Made by a program: the position numbers and the translations under genes | Part shown: positions 12,701 through 27,700 of the stretch, piece after piece | How positions within the stretch are numbered: the stretch's first letter is position 1 | How the letters are laid out: each line of letters begins with the position of its first letter | Notes under the pieces: generated by a model | Told to the model about the DNA's origin: nothing | Seen by the model: only the letters and a program-made list of their open reading frames with translations | Databases searched by the model: none | Assembly (NCBI RefSeq): GCF_964355755.1 | Contig: NC_092678.1 | Coordinates: 24,842,365 to 24,906,364 of the forward strand | Direction of reading: 5' to 3' | DNA from: Antedon mediterranea | Lineage: Eukaryota; Echinodermata; Crinoidea; Comatulida; Antedonidae | DNA: 64,000 nt

Positions 12701-15700
12701 AGATTATATGAATAATTGACCTTAAAAATACTACAAAGTGTAAGAAACATTACAAGCTGATAAAAGAAGGTAATATATAATGAGGATTAAAGTGATCTTA
12801 TTGGTTCGTTGTTTATCTTATGAAGTAAAGTAGTAGTAGTATTGAAGGTTATTAGGTGGTAATATAGGGTGGGTAGTAACCATCATCTGGAAGAAGATAA
12901 ATACTAGTATTGAGGGTTATTAGGTGGTAATATAGGCTGGGTAGTAACCATCATCTGGAAGAAGATAAATACTAGTATTGAGGGTTATTAGGTGGTAATA
13001 TAGGCTGGGTAGTAACCATCATCTGGAAGAAGATAAATACTAGTATTGAGGGTTATTAGGTGGTAATATAGGCTGGGTAGTAACCATCATCTGGAAGAAG
13101 ATAAATACTAGTATTGAGGGTTATTAGGTGGTAATATAGGCTGGGTAGTAACCATCATCTGGAAGAAGATAAATACTAGTATTGAGGGTTATTAGGTGGT
13201 AATATAGGGTGGGTAGTAACCATCATCTGGAAGAAGATAAATACTAGTATTGAGGGTTATTAGGTGGTAATATAGGCTGGGTAGTAACCATCATCTGGAA
13301 GAAGATAAATACTAGTATTGAGGGTTATTAGGTGGTAATATAGGGTGGGTAGTAACCATCATCTGGAAGAAGATAAATACTAGTATTGAGGGTTATTAGG
13401 TGGTAATATAGGCTGGGTAGTAACCATCATCTGGAAGAAGATAAATACTAGTATTGAGGGTTATTAGGTGGTAATATAGGGTGGGTAGTAACCATCATCT
13501 GGAAGAAGATAAATACTAGTATTGAGGGTTATTAGGTGGTAATATAGGGTGGGTAGTAACCATCATCTGGAAGAAGATAAATACTAGTATTCAGGGTTAT
13601 TAGGTGGTAATATAGGGTGGGTAGTAACCATCATCTGGAAGAAGATAAATACTAGTATTGAGGGTTATTAGGTGGTAATATAGGGTGGGTAGTAACCATC
13701 ATCTGGAAGAAGATAAATACTAGTATTGAGGGTTATCAGGTGGTAATATAGGGTGGGTAGTAACCATCATCTGGAAGAAGATAAATACTAGTATTCAGGG
13801 TTATTAGGTGGTAATATAGGGTGGGTAGTAACCATCATCTGGAAGAAGATAAATACTAGTATTCAGGGTTATTAGGTGGTAATATAGGGTGGGTAGTAAC
13901 CATCATCTGGAAGAAGATAAATACTAGTATTGAGGGTTATTAGGTGGTAATATAGGCTGGGTAGTAACCATCATCTGGAAGAAGATAAACACGTTTAAGT
14001 GGGCCAATTTTGGCATCTTTTTAGTAGGATGTATATTTTATTATTACATACTTCAAATGGGAAATCTACTTTAATTGAGGTGCTCATTTAAAAAGAAATA
14101 AATATTGTTTGTGAGATGGAAGTGGACACCATAAGCACTGTATTTTAATGTTATTTTGATTCCCACGTATAAAAAGGTGAAAACTGTATTATCATTATTA
14201 TTATATATTGTTAGTTTTTCATTTATCTGGTTTTGTATATCTCAGAGCAAACATATAAATAATAAATGGAAGTAATTTTCCATTTATGAATGAATGAATA
14301 TGCAACCATACTACAGATAAATACTTATCAAAAACATAATTAATAATTTTTTTGAAGCATAGAATTTGTAAACCAGATGTTGAACATTCTGAAGAGAAGA
14401 TTATAAGCATGTTCGACTTTTAAAATAGCAGCGACTCCGCAGTCTGCCGCCCACGTCTCACTTTCCCAAAGGAAATGTACAATTTGAACTTTGTAAAACA
14501 CAAAATCTAGGAAATTTAGTTGTGATGTGATTGATGTAAGGAAGGAGTGTATGTCAAAGACATGACCAATCGTTACAAAAATAATTAACATGCTATGTGA
14601 CTGAGACGCACATTTAAACGGAACACATGAATTAGGAATCATTTCGTCATTTAATTTAATACATTGCATCATATTATATAATTAATTGAATATTTGCAAA
14701 CTCATTGACATTTGGAAAAGTTTAAAAGTATAAATTAACCATCTCTTTCAGATATTTGTGCAACATACATAGAATCAGAAAACACAAAAAGAGAAGTCAT
14801 ACTAATTTAGTCATTGTCATCAAACACTTCTCATCTCAGTCACTCTTGGGTTGTTTGGTTCCAGAAATTATGGCACAATATTCCGAATTGACCAGACTAT
14901 TAAGGCCAATTTACACAGACAAGCAGTACCAGTAAGCATTGTATGGTATCCATCCCATCCACTCAGCATTGTATGGTATAATATGTAAGGAATAATATAG
15001 ATTATCGCTTGTCTGTGTAAATTGGCCTTTAGGAGAGTCTACTGTACTACCAGCAAAATATTTTTGAAAACTTTTTTTTCTATAGGAAGAGCGGTAAACC
15101 ATGATGTAGCTTGTCCCATGTAGAGTCTGTATCTTGAGCGGAAACTGCCCATCCACTCCGCATTATATCTTCATAAGGAATAACATCGATTATATTACTG
15201 TTACCGCTCGTCTGTGTAAATTAGCCTGTAGCAGAGTCACTGTACTACCAGTTAGTATCATTGTGTCCTTATTTTATTTTTTTACTTTTTTTTCTACAGG
15301 TCTAATAACCCGTCTACATCCTCAAACACAAACTTCCTTTTGCTTTCAAGTGACATGAAATTATGGGAAGACTAACAGACGATTCATTAGTTTATTGGAA
15401 ATTAACTATCTCTAATCACTTCTCACCAACAGTTTCAGCAGAAAATAGGAAAATCTTGACATTTTAACTGAAATAAACCAATGAAGCACACTCTACATAC
15501 AGGTTTCTCTAGCTAATTGGTTCAGTCAAATAGTTCAGCAGAGCTTTTCAGTCCTAAAGCTGTCTACACTATCAAACTAGTTTGACAAAAAACAGTGTGA
15601 TGTGCCCAAATATTGTAGTGATATGCCCAAATATGGTAGTGATACGACATCATCATGTCTATATACGGGTACATTTTTTTTTCACATTTTTTTATCACAT

Positions 15701-18700
15701 ACAGTTTGGTATGACAGAGCTTTACTACTAATTATGTAGCCTAAACCAAAGTTTAAAAAACAGTGAATTTTACTGAGAAATAATTGCCTTCCTCAGAATC
15801 ACCACAGATTATCATCAACATAACATTTGATAACAGAAAACCAATCAAAAAATACACATTGATTAAAACAAATTGGCTGCTGAACCCTATAATTATGTAA
15901 CTCCCAATCAAAGTTACAATGAGCCCACAGGGAAATAATGTCACAATTTACATTTATCATCAAAAAAGACATCGGAGTCACAAAACCTGTGCCAATAGAA
16001 ACAAATTGTAAGATGAATAATGATAAAGAATTTCATAGGGAAATTAGCAATACCAAGTGCTAGGGTTTAAGGCTGATGACAATGCAGCTAGCGGTGACAT
16101 ACTGATACAGCAGCTACTAGGACGCCTATAACAGAGATCTAAAAAGCCAGTTAAATGTGAGGAGGGTCTATATCTAAAAAGGATGTGGGCAATGATGATA
16201 CTAATATAAAAGTACAGAAATAAACTAAAACAAAAACTATACTAAAAACAAAACAAAAAATAACCTTAGAAATTACATTTTCGGAAATATTGGAGATTTT
16301 TAAATAATCCTGTAGACTTTCAAAACTTGAAAACAAAAACTATGAAAAAAAAACACACAATGTATTTTATACTTGTTTACGTCTGTTTTACAATTTTTAT
16401 TTTATCTCTATCTAGGGAGAAAAGAAAAGAATTAATATGCGCTTGGCAAGGAATGTTATAATTCCTTTACAGCTTAAAAATTTAAAAATGTGACGTTAAA
16501 AAGTAAACAAAATTCAATTCATGGTGGGCAAATACTTGATTCGAACACAACTCTACGATAGAAGACACGTCTTATGAAATATTAAATCATTTATTAATTA
16601 TTTTATGTCTTATTTCCAAATCGACGAAGTGTAAACACTTCAAAGAAAAAGGAAATGATAAAATACATGCACACATGATCAGCGCTTAAAAGATTATTTC
16701 TATAATTATTTTAATCATTTATAATATAGTTGTGACGATTATAAACAAGTAAAGTCTAATACTATCATCATCAAATCTTATTAAATTCAAGGCCATAACA
16801 CAACTAGTTTAAAATTGATGAACTCAGAAAAGTGCACTTAATTTATCAATGTTAATGCAAGTTTTATTTATTATTTGCCAGCTAATTCATCTTTTGTAAA
16901 ATAGTTATGGACAATATGATAAACACTGGCCACTACAAATTGAACATTCTCATGGGGTTTACACATGCAATGGGGCTTGAGGCCAAATTTAAATCAGGCT
17001 TTAATAAGCAGTCACAAGGCCTAGGGCAGAGCTGAACTTGAGAAGCAACATTAAAAGTTAAAAGATGTTATTACCATCATGAGGCATAGAATTATAAATA
17101 AATATATGTCATTAGCAATGTTGTACATTTGATATAGAACTTTATACCAAAGTCACAATGTGCTTAAAAAAAGTCAGCAACCTGGTAACCAACTTAAGCT
17201 CTGTCTACACTATCAAACTAGTTTGACAAGAAAAGCATCACATGTTTTTGTCACGAAGATTGATAATGAGCACAACTTACCTTGATTTGTCATTTGAATA
17301 GGTAGTTGTAACGTGAAACTTTTTCCTATAAGATCCGACATCTTAATTTGTGTTGGTAGGCCGTGTATGGCCTCTATATTGGCATTCATTGATGGGTCAT
17401 TCCGAGGTCTTGTTCCATACGCAACTTCTCCTGACTTTAGTCTGGTCAATATTTCTATAATAAAATTGTATTAAGAAATCAGTAAATGTAAATTCTTAAA
17501 TAAATCAGTTGTACACAAAGAAAATAGAGGTTTAGAGATTTGACTATTATACAGAGAGACCAAGGTTCCACTCAGCTGTAAAAGAGTGGTTGAAGAAATT
17601 CAATTCAATTCATTCCGGATTAAACAATACAAACAATAAGACATACATCACACACGCTAGACCCAGGGGACTCCAACAGCAAACTCAATCACTTGAAGAT
17701 AAGGCAGCATTGAAAGGAACAGGCCACCCTAACACATAATGCTGCAAACTCAATCACTTGAAGATAAGGCGGCGTTGAAAGGAACAGGCCACCCTAACAC
17801 ATAATGCTGCAAACTCAATCACTTGAAGATAAGGCGGCGTTGAAAGAACAGGCCACCCTAACACATAATGCTGCAAACTCAATCACTTGAAGATAAGGCG
17901 GCGTTGAAAGAACAGGCCACCCTAACACATAATGCTGCAAACTCAATCACTTGAAGATAAGGCGGCATTGAAAGGAACAGGCCACCCTAACACATAATGC
18001 TGCAAACTCAATCACTTGAAGATAAGGCGGCGTTGAAAGGAACAGGCCACCCTAACACATAATGCTGCAAACACAATCACTTGAAGATAAGGCGGCGTTG
18101 AAAGGAACAGGCCACCCTAACACATAATGCTGCAAACACAATCACTTGAAGATAAGGCGGCGTTGAAAGGAACAGGCCACCCTAACACATAATGCTGCAA
18201 ACACAATCACTTGAAGATAAGGTGGCGTTGAAAGGAACAGGCCACCCTAACACATAATGCTGCAAACACAATCACTTGAAGATAAGGCGGCGTTGAAAGG
18301 AACAGGCCACCCTAACACATAATGCTGCAAACACAATCACTTGAAGATAAGGCGGCGTTGAAAGGAACAGGCCACCCTAACACATAATGCTGCAAACTCA
18401 ATCACTTGAAGATAAGGCGGCGTTGAAAGGAACAGGCCACCCTAACACATAATGCTGCAAACACAATCACTTGAAGATAAGGCGGCATTGAAAGGAACAG
18501 GCCACCCTAACACATAATGCTGCAAACACAATCACTTGAAGATAAGGCGGCGTTGAAAGGAACAGGCCACCCTAACACATAATGCTGCAAACACAATCAC
18601 TTGAAGATAAGGCGGCGTTGAAAGGAACAGGCCACCCTAACACATAATGCTGCAAACTCAATCACTTGAAGATAAGGCGGCATTGAAAGGAACAGGCCAC

Positions 18701-21700
18701 CCTAACACATAATGCTGCAAACTCAATCACTTGAAGATAGGCGGCGTTGAAAGGAACAGGCCACCCTAACACATAATGCTGCAAACTCAATCACTTGAAG
18801 ATAGGCGGCGTTGAAAGGAACAGGCCACCCTAACACATAATGCTGCAAACACAATCACTTGAAGATAAGGCGGCGTTGAAAGGAACAGGCCACCCTAACA
18901 CATAATGCTGCAAACACAATCACTTGAAGATAAGGCGGCATTGAAAGGAACAGGCCACCCTAACACATAATGCTGCAAACACAATCACTTGAAGATAAGG
19001 CGGCGTTGAAAGGAACAGGCCACCCTAACACATAATGCTGCAAACTCAATCACTTGAAGATAAGGCGGTGTTGAAAGGAACAGGCCACCCTAACACATAA
19101 TGCTGCAAACTCAATCACTTGAAGATAAGGCGGCGTTGAAAGGAACAGGTCACCCTAACACATAATGCTGCAAACACAATCACTTGAAGATAAGGCGGCA
19201 TTGAAAGGAACAGGCCACCCTAACACATAATGCTGCAAACACAATCACTTGAAGATAAGGCGGCGTTGAAAGGAACAGGCCACCCTAACACATAATGCTG
19301 CAAACTCAATCACTTGAAGATAAGGCGGCATTGAAAGGAACAGGCCACCCTAACACATAATGCTGCAAACTCAATCACTTGAAGATAAGGCGGCGTTGAA
19401 AGGAACAGGCCACCCTAACACATAATGCTGCAAACACTATCACTTGAAGATAAAGCGGCGTTGAAAGGAACAGGCCACCCTAACACATAATGCTGCAAAC
19501 TCAATCACTTGAAGATAAGGCGGCATTGAAAGGAACAGGCCACCCTAACACATAATGCTGCAAACTCAATCACTTGAAGATAGGCGGCGTTGAAAGGAAC
19601 AGGCCACCCTAACACATAATGCTGCAAACACAATCACTTGAAGATAAGGCGGCGATGAAAGGAACAGGCCACCCTAACACATAATGCTGCAAACACAATC
19701 ACTTGAAGATAAGGCGGCGTTGAAAGGAACAGGCCACCCTAACACATAATGCTGCAAACTCAATCACTTGAAGATAAGGCGGTGTTGAAAGGAACAGGCC
19801 ACCCTAACACATAATGCTGCAAACTCAATCACTTGAAGATAAGGCGGCGTTGAAAGGAACAGGTCACCCTAACACATAATGCTGCAAACACAATCACTAG
19901 AAGATAAGGCGGCGTTGAAAGGAACAGGCCACCCTAACACATAATGCTGCAAACTCAATCACTTGAAGATAAGGCGGCGTTGAAAGGAACAGGCCACCCT
20001 AACACATAATGCTGCAAACTCAATCACTTGAAGATAAGGCGGCATTGAAAGGAACAGGCCACCCTAACACATAATGCTGCAAACACAATCACTTGAAGAT
20101 AAGGCGGCGTTGAAAGGAACCGGCCACCCTAACACATAATGCTGCAAACTCAATCACTTGAAGATAAGGCGGCATTGAAAGGAACAGGCCACCCTAACAC
20201 ATAATGCTGCAAACTCAATCACTTGAAGATAAGGCGGCGTTGAAAGGAACAGGCCACCCTAACACATAATGCTGCAAACACAATCACTTAAAGATAAGGC
20301 GGCGTTGAAAGGAACAGGCCACCCTAACACATAATGCTGCAAACTCAATCACTTGAAGATAAGGCGGCATTGAAAGGAACAGGCCACCCTAACACATAAT
20401 GCTGCAAACTCAATCACTTGAAGATAGGCGGCGTTGAAAGGAACAGGCCACCCTAACACATAATGCTGCAAACACAATCACTTGAAGATAAGGCGGCATT
20501 GAAAGGAACAGGCCACCCTAACACATAATGCTGCAAACACAATCACTTGAAGATAAGGCGGCGTTGAAAGGAACAGGCCACCCTAACACATAATGCTGCA
20601 AACTCAATCACTTGAAGATAAGGCGGTGTTGAAAGGAACAGGCCACCCTAACACATAATGCTGCAAACTCAATCACTTGAAGATAAGGCGGCGTTGAAAG
20701 GAACAGGTCACCCTAACACATAATGCTGCAAACACAATCACTAGAAGATAAGGCGGCGTTGAAAGGAACAGGCCACCCTAACACATAATGCTGCAAACTC
20801 AATCACTTGAAGATAAGGCGGCATTGAAAGGAACAGGCCACCCTAACACATAATGCTGCAAACTCAATCACTTGAAGATAAGACGGCGTTGAATAGAACA
20901 GGCCATCCTAACACATAATGCTGCAAACTCAATCACTTGAAGATAAGGCGGCATTGAAAGGAACAGGCCATCCTAACACATAATGCTGCAAACTCAATCA
21001 CTTGAAGATAAGGCGGCATTGAAAGGAACAGGCCACCCTAACATATAATGCTGCAAACTCAATCACTTGAAGATAAGGCAGCGTTGAAAGGAACAGGCCA
21101 CCCTAACACATAATGCTGCAAACACAATCACTTGAAGATAAGGCGGCATTGAAAGGAACAGGCCACCCTAACACATAATGCTGCAAACTCAATCACTTGA
21201 AGATAAGGCGGCATTGAAAGGAACAGGCCACCCCTAAAGGCCCATTTACACTAGGACGATAACGATCGACGATAAATAGACAAATGTGCATTTTTCATAC
21301 ATAAAACAAAAGAAATATAAAAACTTTTCATTGTAGAACTATAGAATAACCTTCTATGCTTCCTTTGATGAAAATGATATTTTCACACGTCCAATCAAAT
21401 GACGTCATGATTAGTAAGAGCAATAATATCCTGACAATACAACGATTTTATTGTTTTTATTTATCATGACGTCATTTGATTGGAATTTTAAAAATATTAT
21501 TTTTATCAAAGACAGCATAAATGATTATCCTATAGTTCTAGAACGAAAACCTTTATAATTTATTTTGTTTTATGTAAAAAAAAATGCATGTTTATATATT
21601 TATCGTCCATCGTTATCGTCCTAGTGTAAATGGGCCTTAACACATAATGCCGAGGCTTAGAATAATGAGCTCCTAATCCTACTAGCTCGTTTCCCATGTT

Positions 21701-24700
21701 CAGAATGAATACTGGATTCACTCTACACAAAGAAAGTGTGGCATTTACCTTGAAACAAAAGAGTGTTGTGGTTGGGCACATGTCTTTTGAGTGACCACCA
21801 TTTAGCTCGTAACCATTGAGGTGAACGCACACTTCTCCATCCCTGAGCTAGGTCATCCCAGTTTATTGCACCTTCACTTGTTTCTTCTGTTGAAACTAAC
21901 CTATAATATTTATACAATAACTCATTTATTCTCATCCTCTCTTTAAAGAATATAACTTCCTACCATCATCAATCTGACTTAGATCCCACCATACACGAAC
22001 TAAGTCCCAAAGTCCACATCACTTTATTTTAAAAACAGCTTTAACAGACAGATGATTTAACTATTTTATTTCATATACGTTTGCTGTAAACTGAGATCTC
22101 AGTTTACACCTCACTAACATATTCATAAAATAGTGATCAAACTTCAACTTACAGGTAAGTCTCGTTTAATCTTCCTATTTATGTATATATATTTGTTGTA
22201 TATATTTCAAATGTAATACAGAAATGTACAGAAAGGAATTTCAAATTTATTGTATGTTATTCAATTAGCAATTAGATTTTCTAGAAATAAATAAAATCTC
22301 GTACTTTTCAATCAATTTGTCATCATCTTCTTTCAACCAGTATGTTCCACCCGTTTTTTTCCAGTTTAAATAATTCAGCCATTTTGTCCGACATTGTTTC
22401 TCCGACCTTGTTCCAACCTGCTGTGCGACCTGGTTCCATGACACACCTGTAGTGACACTTGACCCCGGCACAGCGCCGGTCAGGTCATAAACAGACTCGG
22501 CCAATAGTTGTTCTTCATCTGGACTCCATTTTCCTAGAATTGTGTAAAAACATATTCTCATTCTAAAGCTATGTCTACATTATCAAACTTTATGTGATAA
22601 AAAAATGTGTGATGTGCCCATATATGGACATGATGATGTCATATCTCTACCATATTTTGCATATCACTACCATATTTGGATACATCACACTTTTTTTCTG
22701 AAACTAGTTTGATAGTGTAGACAGAGCTTAATAGTAAACAATAAGATTACAGAATAATTGACTGTTTATTATTAAAAATAAATAATGAAAGAAATTTCAA
22801 AGGAGAGATTGAGGACTCTTGACGGTAGATATATACCTTGATGTGAGCATGGTTTTAAAAGTCTAAATTTGTCCTTAACTGATGACGCACTACGACCCAT
22901 CTCAGTTCCAATGGACGCCCAATCATTGCCGTACTGCTCATGAAGACTGAAAGACAACAGATATAAAGTGAATATAAAATAATCCATGCATTTCCAAAAA
23001 CTTTATTATTTTGTTGTTTTTGTTTAATGTAATATTGGTTTTATTCAATCAGTGATTGTATTCTTTTGTATGTTAAAGAAAAAACAAACAAAACAAATGT
23101 AGTATTAATAGTAAAAGATGAATAAGAGTTAATTTATTGTGGTTTCTAGTGACAATTTCCTTGAATCTAAACTTTAAAAAAAATATGGAACACACGTTTG
23201 ATTTTAAGGTAAGTTAAACTTACTGTTTTTTATGGATATGAAGTGCAAAATAAAGAGAAATTGATAAATTGAATGATAGTCATTTCTTCCATCTATGATG
23301 ATACTTCTATAAGCATTTACTTACTCTTTTAGCCTTTCAATATCTTCTACACTGTACCTAGTAAAGACACAAGTATAAAAGATGACTTTCCATTGAAACT
23401 AAGTTTTATTGCTTATATTATTGGGCAACTACTATATGTTAACTCTCTTGTAACCAATTTTGGCCAATGATATGCCTACAGTATTATTGTAGTTTTCAGT
23501 GGTCCAGCATATTACAAGACAAATTATAAATATAACATTCCTACAATTGCACCCTCTGAAAATCAGAAACTCTCCAAAAACATAATTTTTTTTTAAAACC
23601 AATAGATGCACTGATTATGTTTAAACAACATAAAACCAACTCTCCTCTCATTATTTGAAGTCAGTTTTATATTACATAATTTTATTAATAATCCCAAATT
23701 GGATAATACAAAATGTGCAAATAGTTATTTTATGTCATGGCAGTAAGTCAAATAGGTTAGAAATACAACATTATTTCCATGTCACTTACTTGCCCATGTG
23801 GTTTTTAGTGTCATACATTCGTATTATCTTGCGATAGACTGCAAATAGAGGGCGGTTCAGTCCTTTTGCGATAAACCGATAGAATCCTTTACGTTCATCT
23901 TTCTTCATACAAAATATGACCTCTTGAGGATTAGTTAGATTCTCAATCTGAAAACAGAATTCATTTTTATAAAATGTTAGAGAAATAAGAAAAAAAAAGA
24001 AACAATGTCTTTGTTTGATTCCCTGTTACTACATGTGCACTTCAAGCCAAAACCATAGTATCACCAAAAGAATCTCCTATACCCCAGGGAAAAATTTCAT
24101 TTGAAAATTTTGTTTAGCAAAATTGCTATCAAACTGATTTTTTAGTCAAGAAACATAGTTTTGTATTGTATTTTTTGCTACACAATTGTAGAAATGTGTA
24201 GCAAAAAGGTTGTTTTGTATAGCTTTTTGCTATGCTACACTGGCGAAATTATTCCCTGATACCCATAATTAAGATGGACTTAAAACTGGAGGTTAAGTAC
24301 ACTTAATGTGCACTTAACAGAACCCAGTGAATATTTTGGTGTACTGGTCAATTTAAGCCCCTGTCACTAATGGAAACCACAAGTATGTCTCAATGGGATG
24401 AAAAGTAACGTATTTATTCTCATAATATAATTATAAGCTATACCTGAATGTATTCTGCTATATTTTTTTTCAATATGTCAATTTCATCTTTAGACCATAC
24501 ACCTTGTTTCCAGTTATGACCTGAAAAATATATTATATTATTATTATTATCATTTTTTAAATACATTGAATATACAGTTGCATTTCCTATAGAATGCAAT
24601 GGAAATTCTGTATATTATTTTACAGAATTCAAATTGAGGGCTCACTATACAATATTCTGATTACAACATAGAGGCATAGGTCCAGTGTACACATCTGCCT

Positions 24701-27700
24701 CATGTGCACTTTAAATAACCTAGTACATCTTTTGAGACGAGTAGGGGGTTACCCCGGTGTACTAATACATCACAGCCACTGATCATAACTGGGCCCTCTG
24801 GTGGGAGACCAGTCTTTGACTGAAGAGGTCACCCAGTATATTCTGATTACAACATAGAGGCATAGGTCCAGTGTACACATCTGCCTCATGTGCACTTTAA
24901 ATAACCTAGTACATCTTTTGAGACGAGTAGGGGGTTACCCCGGTGTACTAATACATCACAGCCACTGATCATAACTGGGCCCTCTGGTGGGAGACCAGTC
25001 TTTGACTGAAGAGGTCACCCAGTATATTCTGATTACAACATAGAGGCATAGGTCCAGTGTACACATCTGCCTCATGTGCACTTTAAATAACCTAGTACAT
25101 CTTTTGAGATGAGTAGGGGGTTACCCCGGTGTACTAATACATCACAGCCACTGATCATAACTGGGCCCTCTGGTGGGAGACCAGTCTTTGACTGAAGAGG
25201 TCACCCAGTATATTCTGATTACAACATAGAGGCATAGGTCCAGTGTACACATCTGCCTCATGTGCACTTTAAAGAACCTAGTACATCTTTTGAGACGAGT
25301 AGTAGGGGGTTACCCCGGTGTACTAATACATCACAGCCACTGATCATAACTGGGCCCTCTGGTGGGAGACCAGTCTTTGACTGAAGAGGTCACCCAGTAT
25401 ATTCTGATTACAACATAGAGGCATAGGTCCAGTGTACACATCTGCCTCATGTGCACTTTAAAGAACCTAGTACATCTTTTGAGACGAGTAGGGGGTTACC
25501 CCGGTGTACTAATACATCACAGCCACTGATCATAACTGGGCCCTCTGGTGGGAGACCAGTCTTTGACTGAAGAGGTCACCCAGTATATTCTGATTACAAC
25601 ATAGAGGCATAGGTCAAGTGTACACATCTGCCTCATGTGCACTTTAAAGAACCTAGTACATCTTTTGAGACGAGTAGGGGGTTACCCCGGTGTACTAGTA
25701 CACACAAACAAACATTGGTAATCAGCAAACTTTTATAGTAGTTGTCTATCAAGGGGGACACCTTTGGACTCAACAGAAAAGGGGGACACCTTTGGACTCA
25801 ACAGAAAAGGGGGACACCTTTGGAATCAACAGAAAAGGGGGACACCTTTGGACTCAACAGAAAAGGGTGACAACTTTGGACTCAACAGAAAAGGAGGACA
25901 CCTTTGGACTCAACAGAAAAGGGGGACACCTTTGGACTCAACAGAAAAGGGGGACACCTTTGGACTCAACAGAAAAGGGGGACACCTTTGGACTCAACAG
26001 AAAAGGGTGACCCTGCTCAAAAGAGTTTGTTCGTAGTTGTAAAATATACTGTTCCTTATTCTAAGGTAAAGTTTCCCTTAGGAAGTTGTCCTAAAAAGGA
26101 GTGTCCCACAATGCACAGTAACTTTAATTAGGAGAATGTTTGTCTTACCTTGTTCAGTTAAATTGTCTTTGCTTTGCTTTGATGTGAACCAGGATTGAGT
26201 TATAGGATCAAAAGTTTTATTTCTTGTGAACGCATTCTGAGATGACAAAAACTTTTAAGTGAAATACAACAGATGTCATGATATTATGTAAAAAAATCTT
26301 ACTGTATGTACTTATGATCTAATGATAGTAACAGACGATACAACTGACCTCATCGTGAGAAAACTGTGGAAGTGTATTGGCTAAGCTAACTGCTGCTGAT
26401 GCGCCTTCTAATTCATTATCTGGTGAAAAAAAAAATAGTTATCTTTAATTTAATTCCCGTCAATTTTCTATCATTATTAACACGGACCAGAATAAAAAAG
26501 GCATTTTCTGAAGTTGTACCTCAAATAAAAAAAATAGAACACAGAGAAAAACATAAGCAATGTTGATATCAACAAACAATAAAAGCACTCAGAAACTGAG
26601 TGAAGTACTTGGCAAAATATATCAGGGAAAACTTTATTCGGAGAGAAAGGAATCACTACTTAATATTAATGTTAAATGAGAAAACATCTCATTGGAAGAT
26701 ACAGGAAGGTTATATTCTAGTTCAATAAGCTATTTCAAAACTTTAATTTTAATTCAAAACTAAATCTAATTAATGCTCAATGATTAAAACTTCTTTTATC
26801 TTGTTTCAAAATCTCAATTATTTATGTTTTAACCTTTAAATGTGCTTACTTTAATTGTGTTAATTTGATTTTGATAATTTTAGGTTTAATTTTATATTTT
26901 CTTTTGTCCATTTATATACTGTATTTTGTTTACATTTATGTAGTTAAGAACTGAACCACTTTGGAAATCAGTACATTGTAATGAAAGTGTATTTCAGAAT
27001 AAAGAAAGATTAAATAAATAAATAAATAAAATTTGTGGCATGAGCAATATATCAATTTTCCTGAAAATCAGGTATGTTCTGTAAGTATATAACTATGTAC
27101 ACCGACATTTTAAGAATGCTAACTTAAAAACTGCTACCATGCTAACAAACTAAGCAAGTAATATACTTAGCAAAATTCTATTTTTCCAAGTACTAATTGA
27201 CAAACCTTGTACGTCATGAAGGCTTCCAACTGTGATGTTCTGATCTGCAACGTGAATAACTTTGGCCTTTTTTATCATAAAGTTATTGATTATTGAATTA
27301 TCTTTTCGTTTGTAGTCATTTAATACACCTGAAATTAAAGTAAGATGAAATATATATGAACAATAAAAATTGGTGGAAAAAAGCTTAATTTATATAATTT
27401 ATCGTGCCTATAAACTAACGCCCGTATTCTTAAACCGGACTTTAGTCGTAGTTCGAAGTTCAACTTGAAAAAGTCGTAGTTCGAGCTATTACTTCAAATT
27501 CGATTAAAAAACGAAGTAGTCGAAGTTTGCAGTTCGACTTTATGAAGTCGAGCTTTTAGTCGAGTTGCACACGTCTGGGTAACAAAGGCTATACATTGGC
27601 CAATGACAAGAGAGTATTTGAGGAGCAGACGAAATTTTGCGCATTGATATCACTTTCCATTTTCTTACAACACTTTTTACGCATCAGGACTATACATGAA

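Noticed and set aside
17677-21237. CRISPR-like regular array
   Set aside because: Units are contiguous 65-bp repeats without unique spacers, in a eukaryotic intron. It is a minisatellite.
25764-26131. Frames encoding DSTEKGDTFGLNRK repeats
   Set aside because: 28-bp minisatellite artefact: three overlapping plus-strand frames are equally open and none has splice or homology support.
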